A model generated the notes under the pieces. That model saw nothing but the letters and a program-made list of their open reading frames with translations. It searched no databases and was not told where the DNA came from. Positions 43,353 to 51,984 of a stretch of DNA of 64,000 nt are shown piece after piece. The DNA lies in NCBI GenBank assembly GCA_902786855.1, contig CADAEH010000002.1:245244-309243 (forward strand). The letters run 5' to 3'. The first letter of the stretch is position 1, and the number at the start of each line of letters is the position of its first letter. The stretch is from an uncultured Eubacteriales bacterium (GTDB taxonomy: Bacteria; Bacillota; Clostridia; Peptostreptococcales; Anaerovoracaceae). A program made the position numbers and the translations under genes.

Positions 43353-43890
43353 TCATCCTATCGGCTCTTTCCCTGACAGCCTATGGAACATGTCCTTCAT
43401 GAACCTTGAGAATGTGTCTAATCTGTTTTTCTGGTTATATTCGCTCTCGGCAGACAGCTGCGCCTTAGCTTCAGCTATCTGATACTTTACCACGGTTGAA
43501 AGATCATCTTCTCCAAAGTCTTCCAGATCTGATGCGACCAGATACACACAGATGGTCCATGTATCATTCTTGTCAACCGGAGCTACAGCATCTATACGTT
43601 CCGCTCCTTCCTTATCGATAGGCGCAAGAGCCTCGATCTTTTTCCTGTGCTACAGGTGCATTCTTGTTCTGACTCGCTGTATCCATTACAAGTCCGGGAA
43701 CTTTCTTATATGCAATGAATCCAATCGCTGTGATCAATACGACCGCAATGAGCGGCTTCAGCAGATAGAGCCTCGGTATGCGTATATACCAAGGAGCATT
43801 CTGATAGCGTTTGATAAGTTGCTCACGCCTCTCTTTTTTCTCCTGCTTCCACTTAAGCTAGCGCTCATCAGGAGTCAATTTATTTTCCAT
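43353..43890 (-). pseudogene. Decayed clostripain-family (C11) protease
   Basis: From the ATG at 43890 the frame meets TAG at codon 11 (43858-43860), then reads a membrane anchor (YLLKPLIAVVLITAIGFIAY) and shifts frame near 43640. The second frame gives DKNDTWTICVYLVASDLEDF, the first strand of the C11 peptidase fold, and runs to a stop at 43353, before any His-Cys catalytic pair. Nonsense, frameshift and truncation make it a clear pseudogene. Confidence 0.7.
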
Positions 43891-44124
43891 CTGAGTCTCC
43901 CTTCTGTAATTTTATTATTCATTTCAATATGCTTTAGATAACAGCCTGTGATCGTATCTGTATTGTTTCTTTTTTATATAGAACATGTATAACAGTTAAC
44001 GCAATAAACTATAATCACAGTTTATAATAAAACAGTAAAAGATTTCAGCTTTTTTATTATGTAAGTGTTTAATGACATACAAGTATTCTCAAAAAATACA
44101 ACACATGGAATATATTCTGATGAT

Positions 44125-44670
44125 TCATAACCGTTTCAACAATTCTTCCATCTTTTGAGCGAATACTGCATGTCCTTCCGGAGAGAAATGGACTCCATCG
44201 AAAGATATGTCAATGTCCCATTCTCCTGCATCAGCGAACAGGCAACCTCTTTCGGCAGCAAGTTTCCTATATTGCTCTCCGAGATTTTGTGATTCCTCCA
44301 GCACATCATCATCCATGACCCACTCTCCAAACTCCAGGATCGGAGGTGAGATCAGCAGTATTGGTTTTCCTGAAGATTCAAGGGAAACAAGAAATCTCCC
44401 CATCCGATCAGCGATCTGTTCAGCACTAAGACCACTGCACAGATCATTGGTACCAAGCATTACTGTTACCAGATCAGGGTCGTGCAGCCTGATCAGTCCG
44501 ATCTGCCTGTTATGTTCGCGAGGTACAGTCATGCCATTGACCCCGCAGTTGATCACTTCATGCTCTGTCAGGCGATCAGTCCAGCGTACTTCTGCAGGAT
44601 ACCTTGATCCAAAATAGGACCTGGGATCATATCCATAAGTATTCGAATCTCCAATGCATAATATTTTCAT
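44125..44670 (-). CDS. SGNH/GDSL hydrolase
   Basis: 181 aa. Block I IGDSNTYGYDP with the catalytic Ser, block III VMLGTNDL, and block V FDGVHFSPEGH with Asp and His. No signal peptide, so a cytosolic esterase. GDSN and the long second helix are close to arylesterase/lysophospholipase-like TesA relatives. Its leader abuts a threonine synthase remnant. Confidence 0.9.
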   Translation of the reverse strand: MKILCIGDSNTYGYDPRSYFGSRYPAEVRWTDRLTEHEVINCGVNGMTVPREHNRQIGLIRLHDPDLVTVMLGTNDLCSGLSAEQIADRMGRFLVSLESSGKPILLISPPILEFGEWVMDDDVLEESQNLGEQYRKLAAERGCLFADAGEWDIDISFDGVHFSPEGHAVFAQKMEELLKRL

Positions 44671-44721
44671 CTTTTTTTACTCCTGCTCGCCTTTATACCT
44701 GTTGATCCCGTCTATATTTAT

Positions 44722-44840
44722 AACATGGTTGAGCATGACACTATCATCAAATCTGACGATGGGTGTCATTGCAATCACATTTTCCCTTCTTTGCCGTTAC
44801 TGATTTATGCCTTCCACATTTGCTGCAAATTTAGTCCATC
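44722..44840 (-). pseudogene. Threonine synthase N-terminal remnant
   Basis: In minus orientation CSKCGRHKSVTAKKGKCDCN and then MTPIVRFDDSVMLN are read, matching the zinc-ribbon start and the GMTPIVRFDENVMLK segment of the intact enzyme at 53830-54924. About 45 residues between them are deleted and nothing follows. It is a leftover of a duplicated or moved copy, 9 kb from the intact gene. Confidence 0.7.
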
Positions 44841-45023
44841 TCAGTTCCTTCTCTTTTTACGCAGAATCTTATAATTAAAAATTTGCCTCATATGCCTATA
44901 CTGGTTACATCTCTATGATATCATATCATCAGAGTCATTTCGTCATTATTACCTGCATGGTTCTGTTCTGTGCTTTCTGTACCAAAATTGTGCCTGCGCA
45001 GCTTGTTTTGATATAATCGTTTC
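44841..45023. other. Intergenic, no gene
   Basis: AT-rich spacer between the threonine synthase remnant and azlC. Apart from a TATCATATCATC tract near 44925 I see nothing definite. Confidence 0.4.
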
Positions 45024-45719
45024 ATGAGAGAATTTAAATTCGCAATCAAAAACACTATCCCTATCTTTTTCACTTATCTTTTCATCGGTATCGCTTTTGG
45101 TATTCTGATGAGCGATGCCGGTTATGGTGTTTTGATGTCTACGGCTTCTGCTCTTTTCATTTTTGCCGGATCTATGCAGATAGTGATGGTTCCAATGATG
45201 ACATCCGGAGCTTCTCTTATCTCAATAGCGGTTATGACTTTTTTCATCAATGCGCGCCATTTGTTTTACGGAATTGGCTTCATTGAACAGTTCCGCACTA
45301 TGGGATGGAAAAGGCCTTATATGATCCTCACATTGACTGATGAGACATATTCTCTTTTATGCTCTGTACAGTATGATCCCGGGCTGGACAAAAGCAGAGC
45401 AGCTTTTCTGATTGCCTTTCTCGATCATATGTATTGGGTATTCGGTTGTTTTCTGGGCTCATGCGCAGGACAGTTCTTAAATTTTGATATGGAAGGGATA
45501 GGATTCTCTGCCACAGCATTCTTCCTGGTAGTCGTTGTCAATCAATGGCGTCAGCATTGTTCCAAGCTGCCGTTTGGAGTGGCAATTGTCTGCTCAGCGG
45601 TATTCCTTCTGCTTTTGGGCAGAGATTATTTTATAATACCGACTCTGATCGCTTGTCTCGTATCGCTGATGCTTCTTAGGAGACCAATCGAGGCCAAGGA
45701 GGTTTCAGATGACGAATAG
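45024..45719 (+). CDS. azlC: Branched-chain amino acid exporter AzlC
   Basis: 231 aa with about 7 membrane helices. TYLFIGIAFGILMSDAGYG, FAGSMQIVMVPMM, and FFINARHLFYGIGF are the AzlC signatures. With AzlD it exports branched-chain amino acids such as isoleucine/valine or azaleucine. It overlaps azlD by 11 bp. Confidence 0.93.
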   Translation: MREFKFAIKNTIPIFFTYLFIGIAFGILMSDAGYGVLMSTASALFIFAGSMQIVMVPMMTSGASLISIAVMTFFINARHLFYGIGFIEQFRTMGWKRPYMILTLTDETYSLLCSVQYDPGLDKSRAAFLIAFLDHMYWVFGCFLGSCAGQFLNFDMEGIGFSATAFFLVVVVNQWRQHCSKLPFGVAIVCSAVFLLLLGRDYFIIPTLIACLVSLMLLRRPIEAKEVSDDE

Positions 45720-46035
45720 TGCTCTTTATCCGATCGCAGTAATTGCAGTAACAGCTCTTGTAACATGGGCTCTTCGTGCCTTTCCGTTTCTTGTTTTCGG
45801 TAACAAGCCATTACCTGATATGGTTCATTATCTGGGAAAATTCCTGCCTCCTGCCATAATGACAGTGCTTGTAGTATACTGCCTCCGAGAGACTTCTTTT
45901 ATTCAATATCCTTTCGGGATCCCGGAGATCATCGCGAGTATTCTTGTCATCGTCCTTCAGTTGATCCGCAAAAATATGTACCTGTCGATTATCGCCGGGA
46001 CTGTCTGCTATATGATCCTTATACGCCTTTTCTGA
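45709..46035 (+). CDS. azlD: Branched-chain amino acid exporter AzlD
   Basis: 108 aa, four helices: ALVTWALRAFPFLVFG, YLGKFLPPAIMTVLVVYCL, then two more ending VCYMILIRLF. Standard length for the small subunit. It overlaps azlC, with GGAGG inside azlC. Confidence 0.93.
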   Translation: MTNSALYPIAVIAVTALVTWALRAFPFLVFGNKPLPDMVHYLGKFLPPAIMTVLVVYCLRETSFIQYPFGIPEIIASILVIVLQLIRKNMYLSIIAGTVCYMILIRLF

Positions 46036-46188
46036 TAACCATCCCACCTGTGCTCCCGTTAGTCACAAAAAAACGGGCAACTGCACAACCTTGTTCGTGT
46101 AGCATCGCCCGGTCCATAAAGCAGTGACATCATTATTCATGTAAGAGGCTGTCCTTATGATCAATTTCTACCTATCCAGTATATATAA

Positions 46189-47049
46189 CTATTGTGATGC
46201 CAGCATGCACTTTACCGCTTCGATAACACTAATGATGTGATACTTTAATATGAATGCTGCGTCGCTGTATTCCGGGTGCTCATCCTTTATCACTTTCACA
46301 AGCGGCAGAACAAGATTTTCCGTTTCATGTATATACTGCACCAGCTTTTCACGTCCAAAACAGCCGGCCATCGTCGATACGTTGTTGCATCTGTCGATTA
46401 TTTTAACCATACATGCCTTGCCGTTTTCAGCGATCCTTGCATAGTATGCTTCCTCAGCGCCCTCTTCATGAATGTTATCGGGCTTTGTAACAAGACCTAC
46501 TATCGTTTTGACCTCATCGCTAAAAGGCAGATCGTCCAGAGTAACATCAGTATCCTCCACGACATCGTGGAGCAAGATAGATGCCATGATCACATCATCC
46601 TTAAGTCCTAAAGCATGAGCATGGCATGCCATCATCAGTGGATGATTGATGTATTTGACTCTCTCTTTACTGAATTTTGACTCCTTGCGATTCTGCCCCG
46701 CATGATGATCCCTCATATACTGAAGAGCTCTGTATGTCTCTCTGAGATCTTCTGAAAGTGCAGTAGCCTTGATCCTCGTGTACATATTCGCTTCCCTGAA
46801 AAGCCTCTCGCGAATATCCAGCTCAGCAGGATCTATGGCTTCCGGATCTCCGAGAATCACGCGGTATGATGTTCCTGTCGCATCTGCGAGAAGGAACAGA
46901 TTGTCAAGGTCCGGAGTGTTGTGTCCGTTTTCCCATTTGCTTACAGCCTGTGCTGTTACCCCGATCTTTTCAGCTAGCTTTTCCTGAGAGAGTCCGGCAC
47001 GCTTTCTGGCTTCAGCAATATTTCTTCCGACCATAACAGTATCCATCAT
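46189..47049 (-). CDS. XRE regulator fused to RelA/SpoT-type HD domain
   Basis: 286 aa from the ATG at 47049 with AGGAGG 3-4 nt upstream. Residues about 6-60 are an XRE helix-turn-helix (ARKRAGLSQEKLAEKIGVTA, then VSKWENGHNTPD). Residues about 130-285 are an HD domain with HPLMMACHAHALG, the metal motif SILLHDVVEDTDVTLDDL, and KIIDRCNNVSTM, the pattern of (p)ppGpp hydrolases of the RSH family. No synthetase domain is present. A DNA-binding protein carrying an alarmone-hydrolase-like sensor is plausible. It stands alone and is convergent with azlD. Confidence 0.85.
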   Translation of the reverse strand: MMDTVMVGRNIAEARKRAGLSQEKLAEKIGVTAQAVSKWENGHNTPDLDNLFLLADATGTSYRVILGDPEAIDPAELDIRERLFREANMYTRIKATALSEDLRETYRALQYMRDHHAGQNRKESKFSKERVKYINHPLMMACHAHALGLKDDVIMASILLHDVVEDTDVTLDDLPFSDEVKTIVGLVTKPDNIHEEGAEEAYYARIAENGKACMVKIIDRCNNVSTMAGCFGREKLVQYIHETENLVLPLVKVIKDEHPEYSDAAFILKYHIISVIEAVKCMLASQ

Positions 47050-47205
47050 GCACCTCCTTTTTTTCGCGAGCTGGGTTCTCCACTGATTCACCTACTTTAC
47101 GAGTACATTATATACGTTATCAAAGCTGTTATGTAGATATCTGCAGTTGAACCATTATTGAGCATAAGTTTAATGGTCATTAACACTCTGCATCGTCTGT
47201 ATCAA

Positions 47206-47790
47206 TTACTCAAAAATAGTGTAGTCACGTTCGAAGAGTTCCTCACTTATCTGTATATGAAGCATCTCGTCAGGCACTTTGCCGATCAGTTTTTCTGCAA
47301 TGAACTTCTTGCTCTTCTGCGCATATTTAGGCATTTTGTTCTCGGCCAGTATATGTGAGAGCTCTGATTTCCAGAGAAGGCTCATCTTATTCTTCAGTTT
47401 CGCTTTCGGGTTTGTTTTAGCTTCCCTGACACGATAGAAATCCACTTCACCTTTGATCAGTTCCACAGATATGATGCCCCAGTATTCGGGAACATGTTCC
47501 GATGCATGGAGAGCATGAGTTGAACCAACTACAAGATAATTTTCATCATAGTATTTATCGTAGTTTCTGACCTGAGCAGCAAGTCTCGTGTAACCGTCTG
47601 CATCACTCTTGATCTCAATTCCGCAGACCTTATCCGGCAGTACCATTACTACATCGGCCCTTGCTTTGCCGGTGATCTTCTCCTCCAGAAACCTCACCTT
47701 GCCGTAATGCTGTTCTAAATAAATAAACAGCGGCTCACGGATATCTGCATCTAGAAGAACTTTATCATCCACGTTAGTACCCCGCTTCAT
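47206..47790 (-). CDS. sce7726-family PD-(D/E)XK nuclease-like protein
   Basis: 194 aa from the ATG at 47790. ARADVVMVLPDKVCGIEIKS gives the Asp...Glu-x-Lys active-site pattern, followed by RLAAQVRNYDKYYDENYLVV. This fits sce7726/MmcB-like restriction-fold proteins. The C-terminal part is basic. A DNA repair or defence role is possible; no partner gene is adjacent. Confidence 0.75.
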   Translation of the reverse strand: MKRGTNVDDKVLLDADIREPLFIYLEQHYGKVRFLEEKITGKARADVVMVLPDKVCGIEIKSDADGYTRLAAQVRNYDKYYDENYLVVGSTHALHASEHVPEYWGIISVELIKGEVDFYRVREAKTNPKAKLKNKMSLLWKSELSHILAENKMPKYAQKSKKFIAEKLIGKVPDEMLHIQISEELFERDYTIFE

Positions 47791-47819
47791 TACCAATCCG
47801 TTATTTTATAGAAGCCCTA

Positions 47820-48686
47820 TTATCTGGCTTGATCTATAGATTTAACATTCTGATGCCATTTCAATATGGCCATAGCAATAATTATTATATAACCGCATAT
47901 GCTCAGCATATCCGGGATCTCACCAAACGCGATCAGTCCCCAAGCAGAGGTGAACAGGATATTTGTGTAGTCATACACAGAGATTTCTCTAGCAGGTGCA
48001 AATGTATAGGCGGCTGTTATCGTCAGCTGTCCTCCCATCGCCGACATTCCAGCACCCAACAGTATCAGAAGCTGGGCTAAAGTCATCGGGTGATAGTCGA
48101 ATAACATAAAAGGAAGGCATACAATGCATGAGAACAGTGAGAAAACCATTATTATAACCGGTCCGCGCTCGCCGCTGATTCCAAGCTTACGTACATATGT
48201 GTATGCTGCACCGGCTCCGAAACCGGAGAGCAACCCTGCAAAAGCAGGAATGCTCGCTATCCCTGCAGTCGGTTTAATTACAAGTACTGCTCCGAAGAAT
48301 GCGACCGCTACTATCAGCCATTCTTTCTTCGTTGCCTTCTCCTTGAGAATGATCGCCGACATTATTATTGCAAAGAAAGGCGACATCTTATTGAGTACGC
48401 TTGCATCAGCTATCGTTATATGATCTATTGCCCAGAAGTTAAGGATAACGCCCATTGTACCGTACAGCGATCGGCGTATGAGATCGGGCCAGCTCCCTCT
48501 TCTGATATAAAACTTCTCCGGTGTCCGCGAAAGTATGACGATGGCGAATGCAGCTGCTATCGCATTTCGGAAGAAAGCCTTCTGCATCGTAGGCAGATCG
48601 CCTGCCATTCTTACGAACAGCGACATCAGTGAGAAGAAAAATGCAGATGCTATTATGCAAATTATGCCTTTAGTTTTATTATTCAA
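47820..48686 (-). CDS. EamA/DMT-family transporter
   Basis: 288 aa, ten hydrophobic helices in two EamA repeats (IICIIASAFFFSLMSLFVRM and the second half from about 150). Conserved VLNKMSPFFAIIMSAIILKE in repeat one. It is a metabolite exporter of unknown substrate. It lies 23 bp upstream of the sce7726 gene on the same strand. Confidence 0.9.
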   Translation of the reverse strand: MNNKTKGIICIIASAFFFSLMSLFVRMAGDLPTMQKAFFRNAIAAAFAIVILSRTPEKFYIRRGSWPDLIRRSLYGTMGVILNFWAIDHITIADASVLNKMSPFFAIIMSAIILKEKATKKEWLIVAVAFFGAVLVIKPTAGIASIPAFAGLLSGFGAGAAYTYVRKLGISGERGPVIIMVFSLFSCIVCLPFMLFDYHPMTLAQLLILLGAGMSAMGGQLTITAAYTFAPAREISVYDYTNILFTSAWGLIAFGEIPDMLSICGYIIIIAMAILKWHQNVKSIDQAR

Positions 48687-48785
48687 AATCTCTCCTGTGT
48701 TTCATCTATATTGGTCAACGTTTTTATGATACCACATAGAAGTCTTATTACCACCCCATGTCTCCCAGCCATTTGATCGTCAGTA

Positions 48786-50012
48786 TCACTTTTCCAGTTT
48801 TCTAACATCCTTGAATTGGTACAGAGCTATCGCTACTGCTGCAAGCATCACTCCGGATATCATGATCACAGAGGCAGCACCACGCCCTACACCAATATTT
48901 CTCACAGTTGCAGCACGGTCTGCCAGCAGACCCGCTGTTCCATACGCGACTACATATCCGATCTGAGACAGAAAGCTGATCAGCCCCCAGGCTCTGCCCT
49001 GCTTATCTGCATCAATATTCGTCCTGACAAGATAATCCAGACAATTATTTGCAAAAGGCAGCATGAAGAAGAACAAAAAACCGAAGCATCCAATCAGAAC
49101 TATGTTCTCCCTCAAGCTGAATCCGATCATAGCCATCCCTGCCATTGCAAGTGAAATGCAGAGAATACCCGTGAAGTTTCTTTTCAGCCCTCTCGCCCCG
49201 ATAATTATGCTGGATACAAGCATCCCACAGGCGCATATGGTCTCAGTGATCCCGAGAGTCTTGCTTGTCTGAAAATCGAGTATCATAGGCTCTGCCAGGA
49301 TCTGCATCGCTCCCATGAAACATGTGATCACGGATGACACGATAATAAGTATCAATACACCGCGTTTTTCTTTTATGGTATCCCAGCCTGTCCGGAAGCT
49401 TTCCATGAAACTGTCAGTTTTCTCAGGGCTTTCTGCGACAATGGACTTTCTGACCGTTGCTGTACAGACTACCGTCAGAAAAAAGGTGCAGATATCGATC
49501 ATCAGAAGCAGCTTTACATCAGCAACTGCAAGCAGCATACCTGCGATAAGAGGTGAGAACAGGTATCTTGCGCTGCCCGCGATACTCACCATTCCACTCG
49601 CTTTAGAGTACTCTTCTTTAGTCAAAAGATCTGTGACAGTTGCTCTGTAAGATGGCTCGAGTAATGATGAAAAAACTGAACTGATAAAAACCCCTATACA
49701 TATCTGATACAGCTCAGCCTCACCTGACAACATACAAGCAAGAATGTACAAGAGCCCCAAGGCGGAGAAGCCATCACCTGCCATCATGAGAAGCCTTCTG
49801 TCATAACGGTCGGCAAGGACTCCGGCAGGAGCACTCAGGATCAATGTCGGAAGGAATGCCAGAAGAGTAACAAGAGCCATATTTGCTGCACTTCCGCTCT
49901 TCTGAAACACATAAACGCCAAGACCAAAGCTCGTAAGGCCGGAACCAATGGCCGATATCAGTTCGCCGCTCCATAAGATCAGGAATTTCCTGTAATTAGA
50001 TTTCTGTTTCAT
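48786..50012 (-). CDS. MFS transporter, probable drug exporter
   Basis: 408 aa, 12 helices. FLILWSGELISAIGSGLTSF, GVLADRYDRRLLMM (loop 2-3 motif A), and the central cytoplasmic loop fit the MFS_3/enterobactin-macrolide exporter branch. The TetR gene lies upstream on the same strand, and an operator identical in both arms to the tetR operator overlaps the leader 10 bp before the ATG. Induction by a substrate of the pump is the expected control. Which compound is unknown. Confidence 0.92.
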   Translation of the reverse strand: MKQKSNYRKFLILWSGELISAIGSGLTSFGLGVYVFQKSGSAANMALVTLLAFLPTLILSAPAGVLADRYDRRLLMMAGDGFSALGLLYILACMLSGEAELYQICIGVFISSVFSSLLEPSYRATVTDLLTKEEYSKASGMVSIAGSARYLFSPLIAGMLLAVADVKLLLMIDICTFFLTVVCTATVRKSIVAESPEKTDSFMESFRTGWDTIKEKRGVLILIIVSSVITCFMGAMQILAEPMILDFQTSKTLGITETICACGMLVSSIIIGARGLKRNFTGILCISLAMAGMAMIGFSLRENIVLIGCFGFLFFFMLPFANNCLDYLVRTNIDADKQGRAWGLISFLSQIGYVVAYGTAGLLADRAATVRNIGVGRGAASVIMISGVMLAAVAIALYQFKDVRKLEK

Positions 50013-50022
50013 AGTATTGCCT

Positions 50023-50041
50023 CACCGACAGATTGTCGGTG
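50023..50041 (-). promoter_or_regulatory. TetR operator upstream of MFS gene
   Basis: CACCGACAGATTGTCGGTG, arms of 8 bp around 3 bp. Same arms as 50750-50768 with only the centre differing. Confidence 0.85.
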
Positions 50042-50091
50042 CGATGTTCCAATATATGGGACTCACCTCAGATAGCGGCAAGTCCCATCTG

Positions 50092-50724
50092 TTATTCTCT
50101 GTGATTAATGATCTTCATGATAGCCGGTACAAGGCTTCCATCTGCAGCACCGAGGATCCGCTCTGTATGGCAGATGAATGCAGTGCTTTTCCTTTCCATC
50201 TGCTCAGGAGTCAGTCCTGCAAGATCATCGAAAGCAGTATTCGAATAGAGTATGATCATTTCTGCAGCTTCATCCGGATAATCGGAGTTAAATATGCCTT
50301 CCTCGTTCCCTTCTTTTATTAATTCTGCTATCAAGGGAACGACTCCACTGATCAGTCTCCCCTGCATCTTCTGGTGCAGCAGTGCGTTCTGAGGTCTATG
50401 GATCTGCTCAAACACCACCTGTCCGGCACCATTGTCTAAATTGAGCGCGATTATTGCTCCGCTCAGTCTCTCAAGGAGCGGAATGCTTTTATCAGAGATG
50501 ATCGCTCTTGCTCTGGCGATTCCCTCGCGCGTCATCCTCTCCACAAGTGCATCAAGTATCTCTTCCTTTGATCCGAAGTGGTGATACAGAGTTCCCCGTG
50601 CGATCCCGATCCTGTTTATGATGTCATTCGTACTGGCGTTGTCAAAACCCTTTTCAGCAAACAACTGTTCCGCTACATCAAGTATTTCATTTTTTCTTTC
50701 TTCAGCCGGTTTTACTATTCTCAT
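50092..50724 (-). CDS. TetR/AcrR-family repressor
   Basis: 210 aa. The N-terminal helix-turn-helix (KGFDNASTNDIINRIGIARG, then TLYHHFGSKEEIL) is canonical. The C-terminal ligand domain is not classed. It likely represses itself and the MFS pump through the paired operators. Spacing to the pump start is 80 bp. Confidence 0.93.
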   Translation of the reverse strand: MRIVKPAEERKNEILDVAEQLFAEKGFDNASTNDIINRIGIARGTLYHHFGSKEEILDALVERMTREGIARARAIISDKSIPLLERLSGAIIALNLDNGAGQVVFEQIHRPQNALLHQKMQGRLISGVVPLIAELIKEGNEEGIFNSDYPDEAAEMIILYSNTAFDDLAGLTPEQMERKSTAFICHTERILGAADGSLVPAIMKIINHRE

Positions 50725-50749
50725 CTAATATAATCCTTAGGCAAAAGTT

Positions 50750-50768
50750 CACCGACAAGTTGTCGGTG
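50750..50768 (-). promoter_or_regulatory. TetR operator upstream of tetR gene
   Basis: CACCGACAAGTTGTCGGTG, 26 bp before the start, overlapping the promoter. It supports autoregulation. Confidence 0.85.
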
Positions 50769-50946
50769 CGCTTAAGATATCATATCAAATCTGTTGTGTC
50801 AAATCATATTCACTTCTTTCTCCTGGCACTCTTAACGGTTTATCCCACTACCTATAGAGGATGTGAGTATTCTCGCCTTCTTTATGGTAAAATTTGAGAA
50901 AATATGCAAGTAAATAGATATGTACAGAATAGAAGAGAGGTGCATT

Positions 50947-51465
50947 ATGCAGCAATTTTTCTACAGGTTTCTTGAAGATGGGACTTACTGTGTAACAGAA
51001 TATCAAGGTGATGAGGCTGATGTTATCATTCCTGACACATACTGCAGCAAACCTGTTACCGTACTTTTTGACAGATTATTCAAAGGTCATACTGAGATCA
51101 CTTCTGTTAAGATACCTGACACTGTTACGGATATTGGAAGTTTTGTGTTCGATGGATGCACTTCACTGAAACAAATTGAACTTCCGCCTTCTCTTATCAA
51201 CATGTGGGACAGTGCTTTTGCCAGAAGTTCGATCGAGGAAATAGTGTTGCCGGATAAGATCACTTCGATCGTCCCATTTACTTTCAAAGACTGCAAAGAG
51301 CTGAAGAGAGTCGTATGCAATCCGGGGCTTAAGAAAATACATGCCTGGGCATTCCACGGATGCAGCAGTCTGAAAGACTTCCAGTGCAGCGAGAATACTG
51401 TAGTCAGTGAAGATGCTTTCAAAGAAGGTGAACTGATTGGCTATGGCGGAAAAAGATCAAAGTAA
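50947..51465 (+). CDS. BspA-like leucine-rich repeat protein
   Basis: 172 aa from the ATG at 50947 with GAGAGGTG upstream. Five or so LRR_5 repeats of the form xxIPDTVTDIGSFVFDGCTSL and LKKIHAWAFHGCSSL. No signal peptide, so unlike surface BspA proteins it should be intracellular. It is probably a protein-binding scaffold. Confidence 0.85.
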   Translation: MQQFFYRFLEDGTYCVTEYQGDEADVIIPDTYCSKPVTVLFDRLFKGHTEITSVKIPDTVTDIGSFVFDGCTSLKQIELPPSLINMWDSAFARSSIEEIVLPDKITSIVPFTFKDCKELKRVVCNPGLKKIHAWAFHGCSSLKDFQCSENTVVSEDAFKEGELIGYGGKRSK

Positions 51466-51512
51466 GTTTCTGAAAGGCAATGGATAAAGCAGTCTGATAA
51501 GAATCACCGGAT

Positions 51513-51956
51513 ATGTCTTCAAAAAGCAAGCTGTACTTCAGTAATGATAATATTTCGTCTATCTTTATGACAACAGCTCTGGCTATGATCTCTAACGGGG
51601 TCACAGGAGTGATCGCTGTCCTCATCGACGGTATCATCGCCAGTCAGCTTTTGGGTGAAGAGGAAATGGCCGGCAATGTAGTTGAACATGCGATAAGAAA
51701 AGGCAATGATTCAGTCTGCGTCAACTATCGTCTCTTCGCGGATCGTGACAGTATATGTTTCTCTATCATGGATCTCGGCGACCGCTTCGATCCGGCAGCT
51801 TTCTACGAACTGTATCATGATAGTGACCCGGAAAGGCTCTTCGGGATCCGCATGGTAATGAATATGGCAAAAGAAGTACTCTATTACAACACTTATCGCA
51901 GCAACAACCTCACCATTTATCTGGAGACAGATCCTGATATATCTATTTCAAGCTGA
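51513..51956 (+). pseudogene. MATE N-terminus fused to ATPase C-terminus by deletion
   Basis: 147 aa. Residues 1-50 (DNISSIFMTTALAMISNG, then VLIDGIIASQLLGE) are the first one to two helices of a MATE exporter. From residue 50 (EEMAGNVVEHAIRKGNDS) it is a GHKL/anti-sigma-type ATPase with the N box, MDLGDRFDP and LFGIRMVMNMA. The junction falls at GEEEMAG. The most likely origin is an internal deletion in a longer MATE-ATPase gene, leaving an in-frame remnant. Confidence 0.6.
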
Positions 51957-51984
51957 ATACATCTATGCCGGCAGCTTCCAACGA

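Noticed and set aside
43151-43402. 83-codon plus-strand ORF in the decayed zone
   Set aside because: Antisense to remnants that read sensibly on the minus strand, and no start signal; coding direction remains unsure but it is not supported.
46060-46115. CGGGC/GCCCG stem after azlD
   Set aside because: The long loop and missing T-run make it too weak to call as a terminator.
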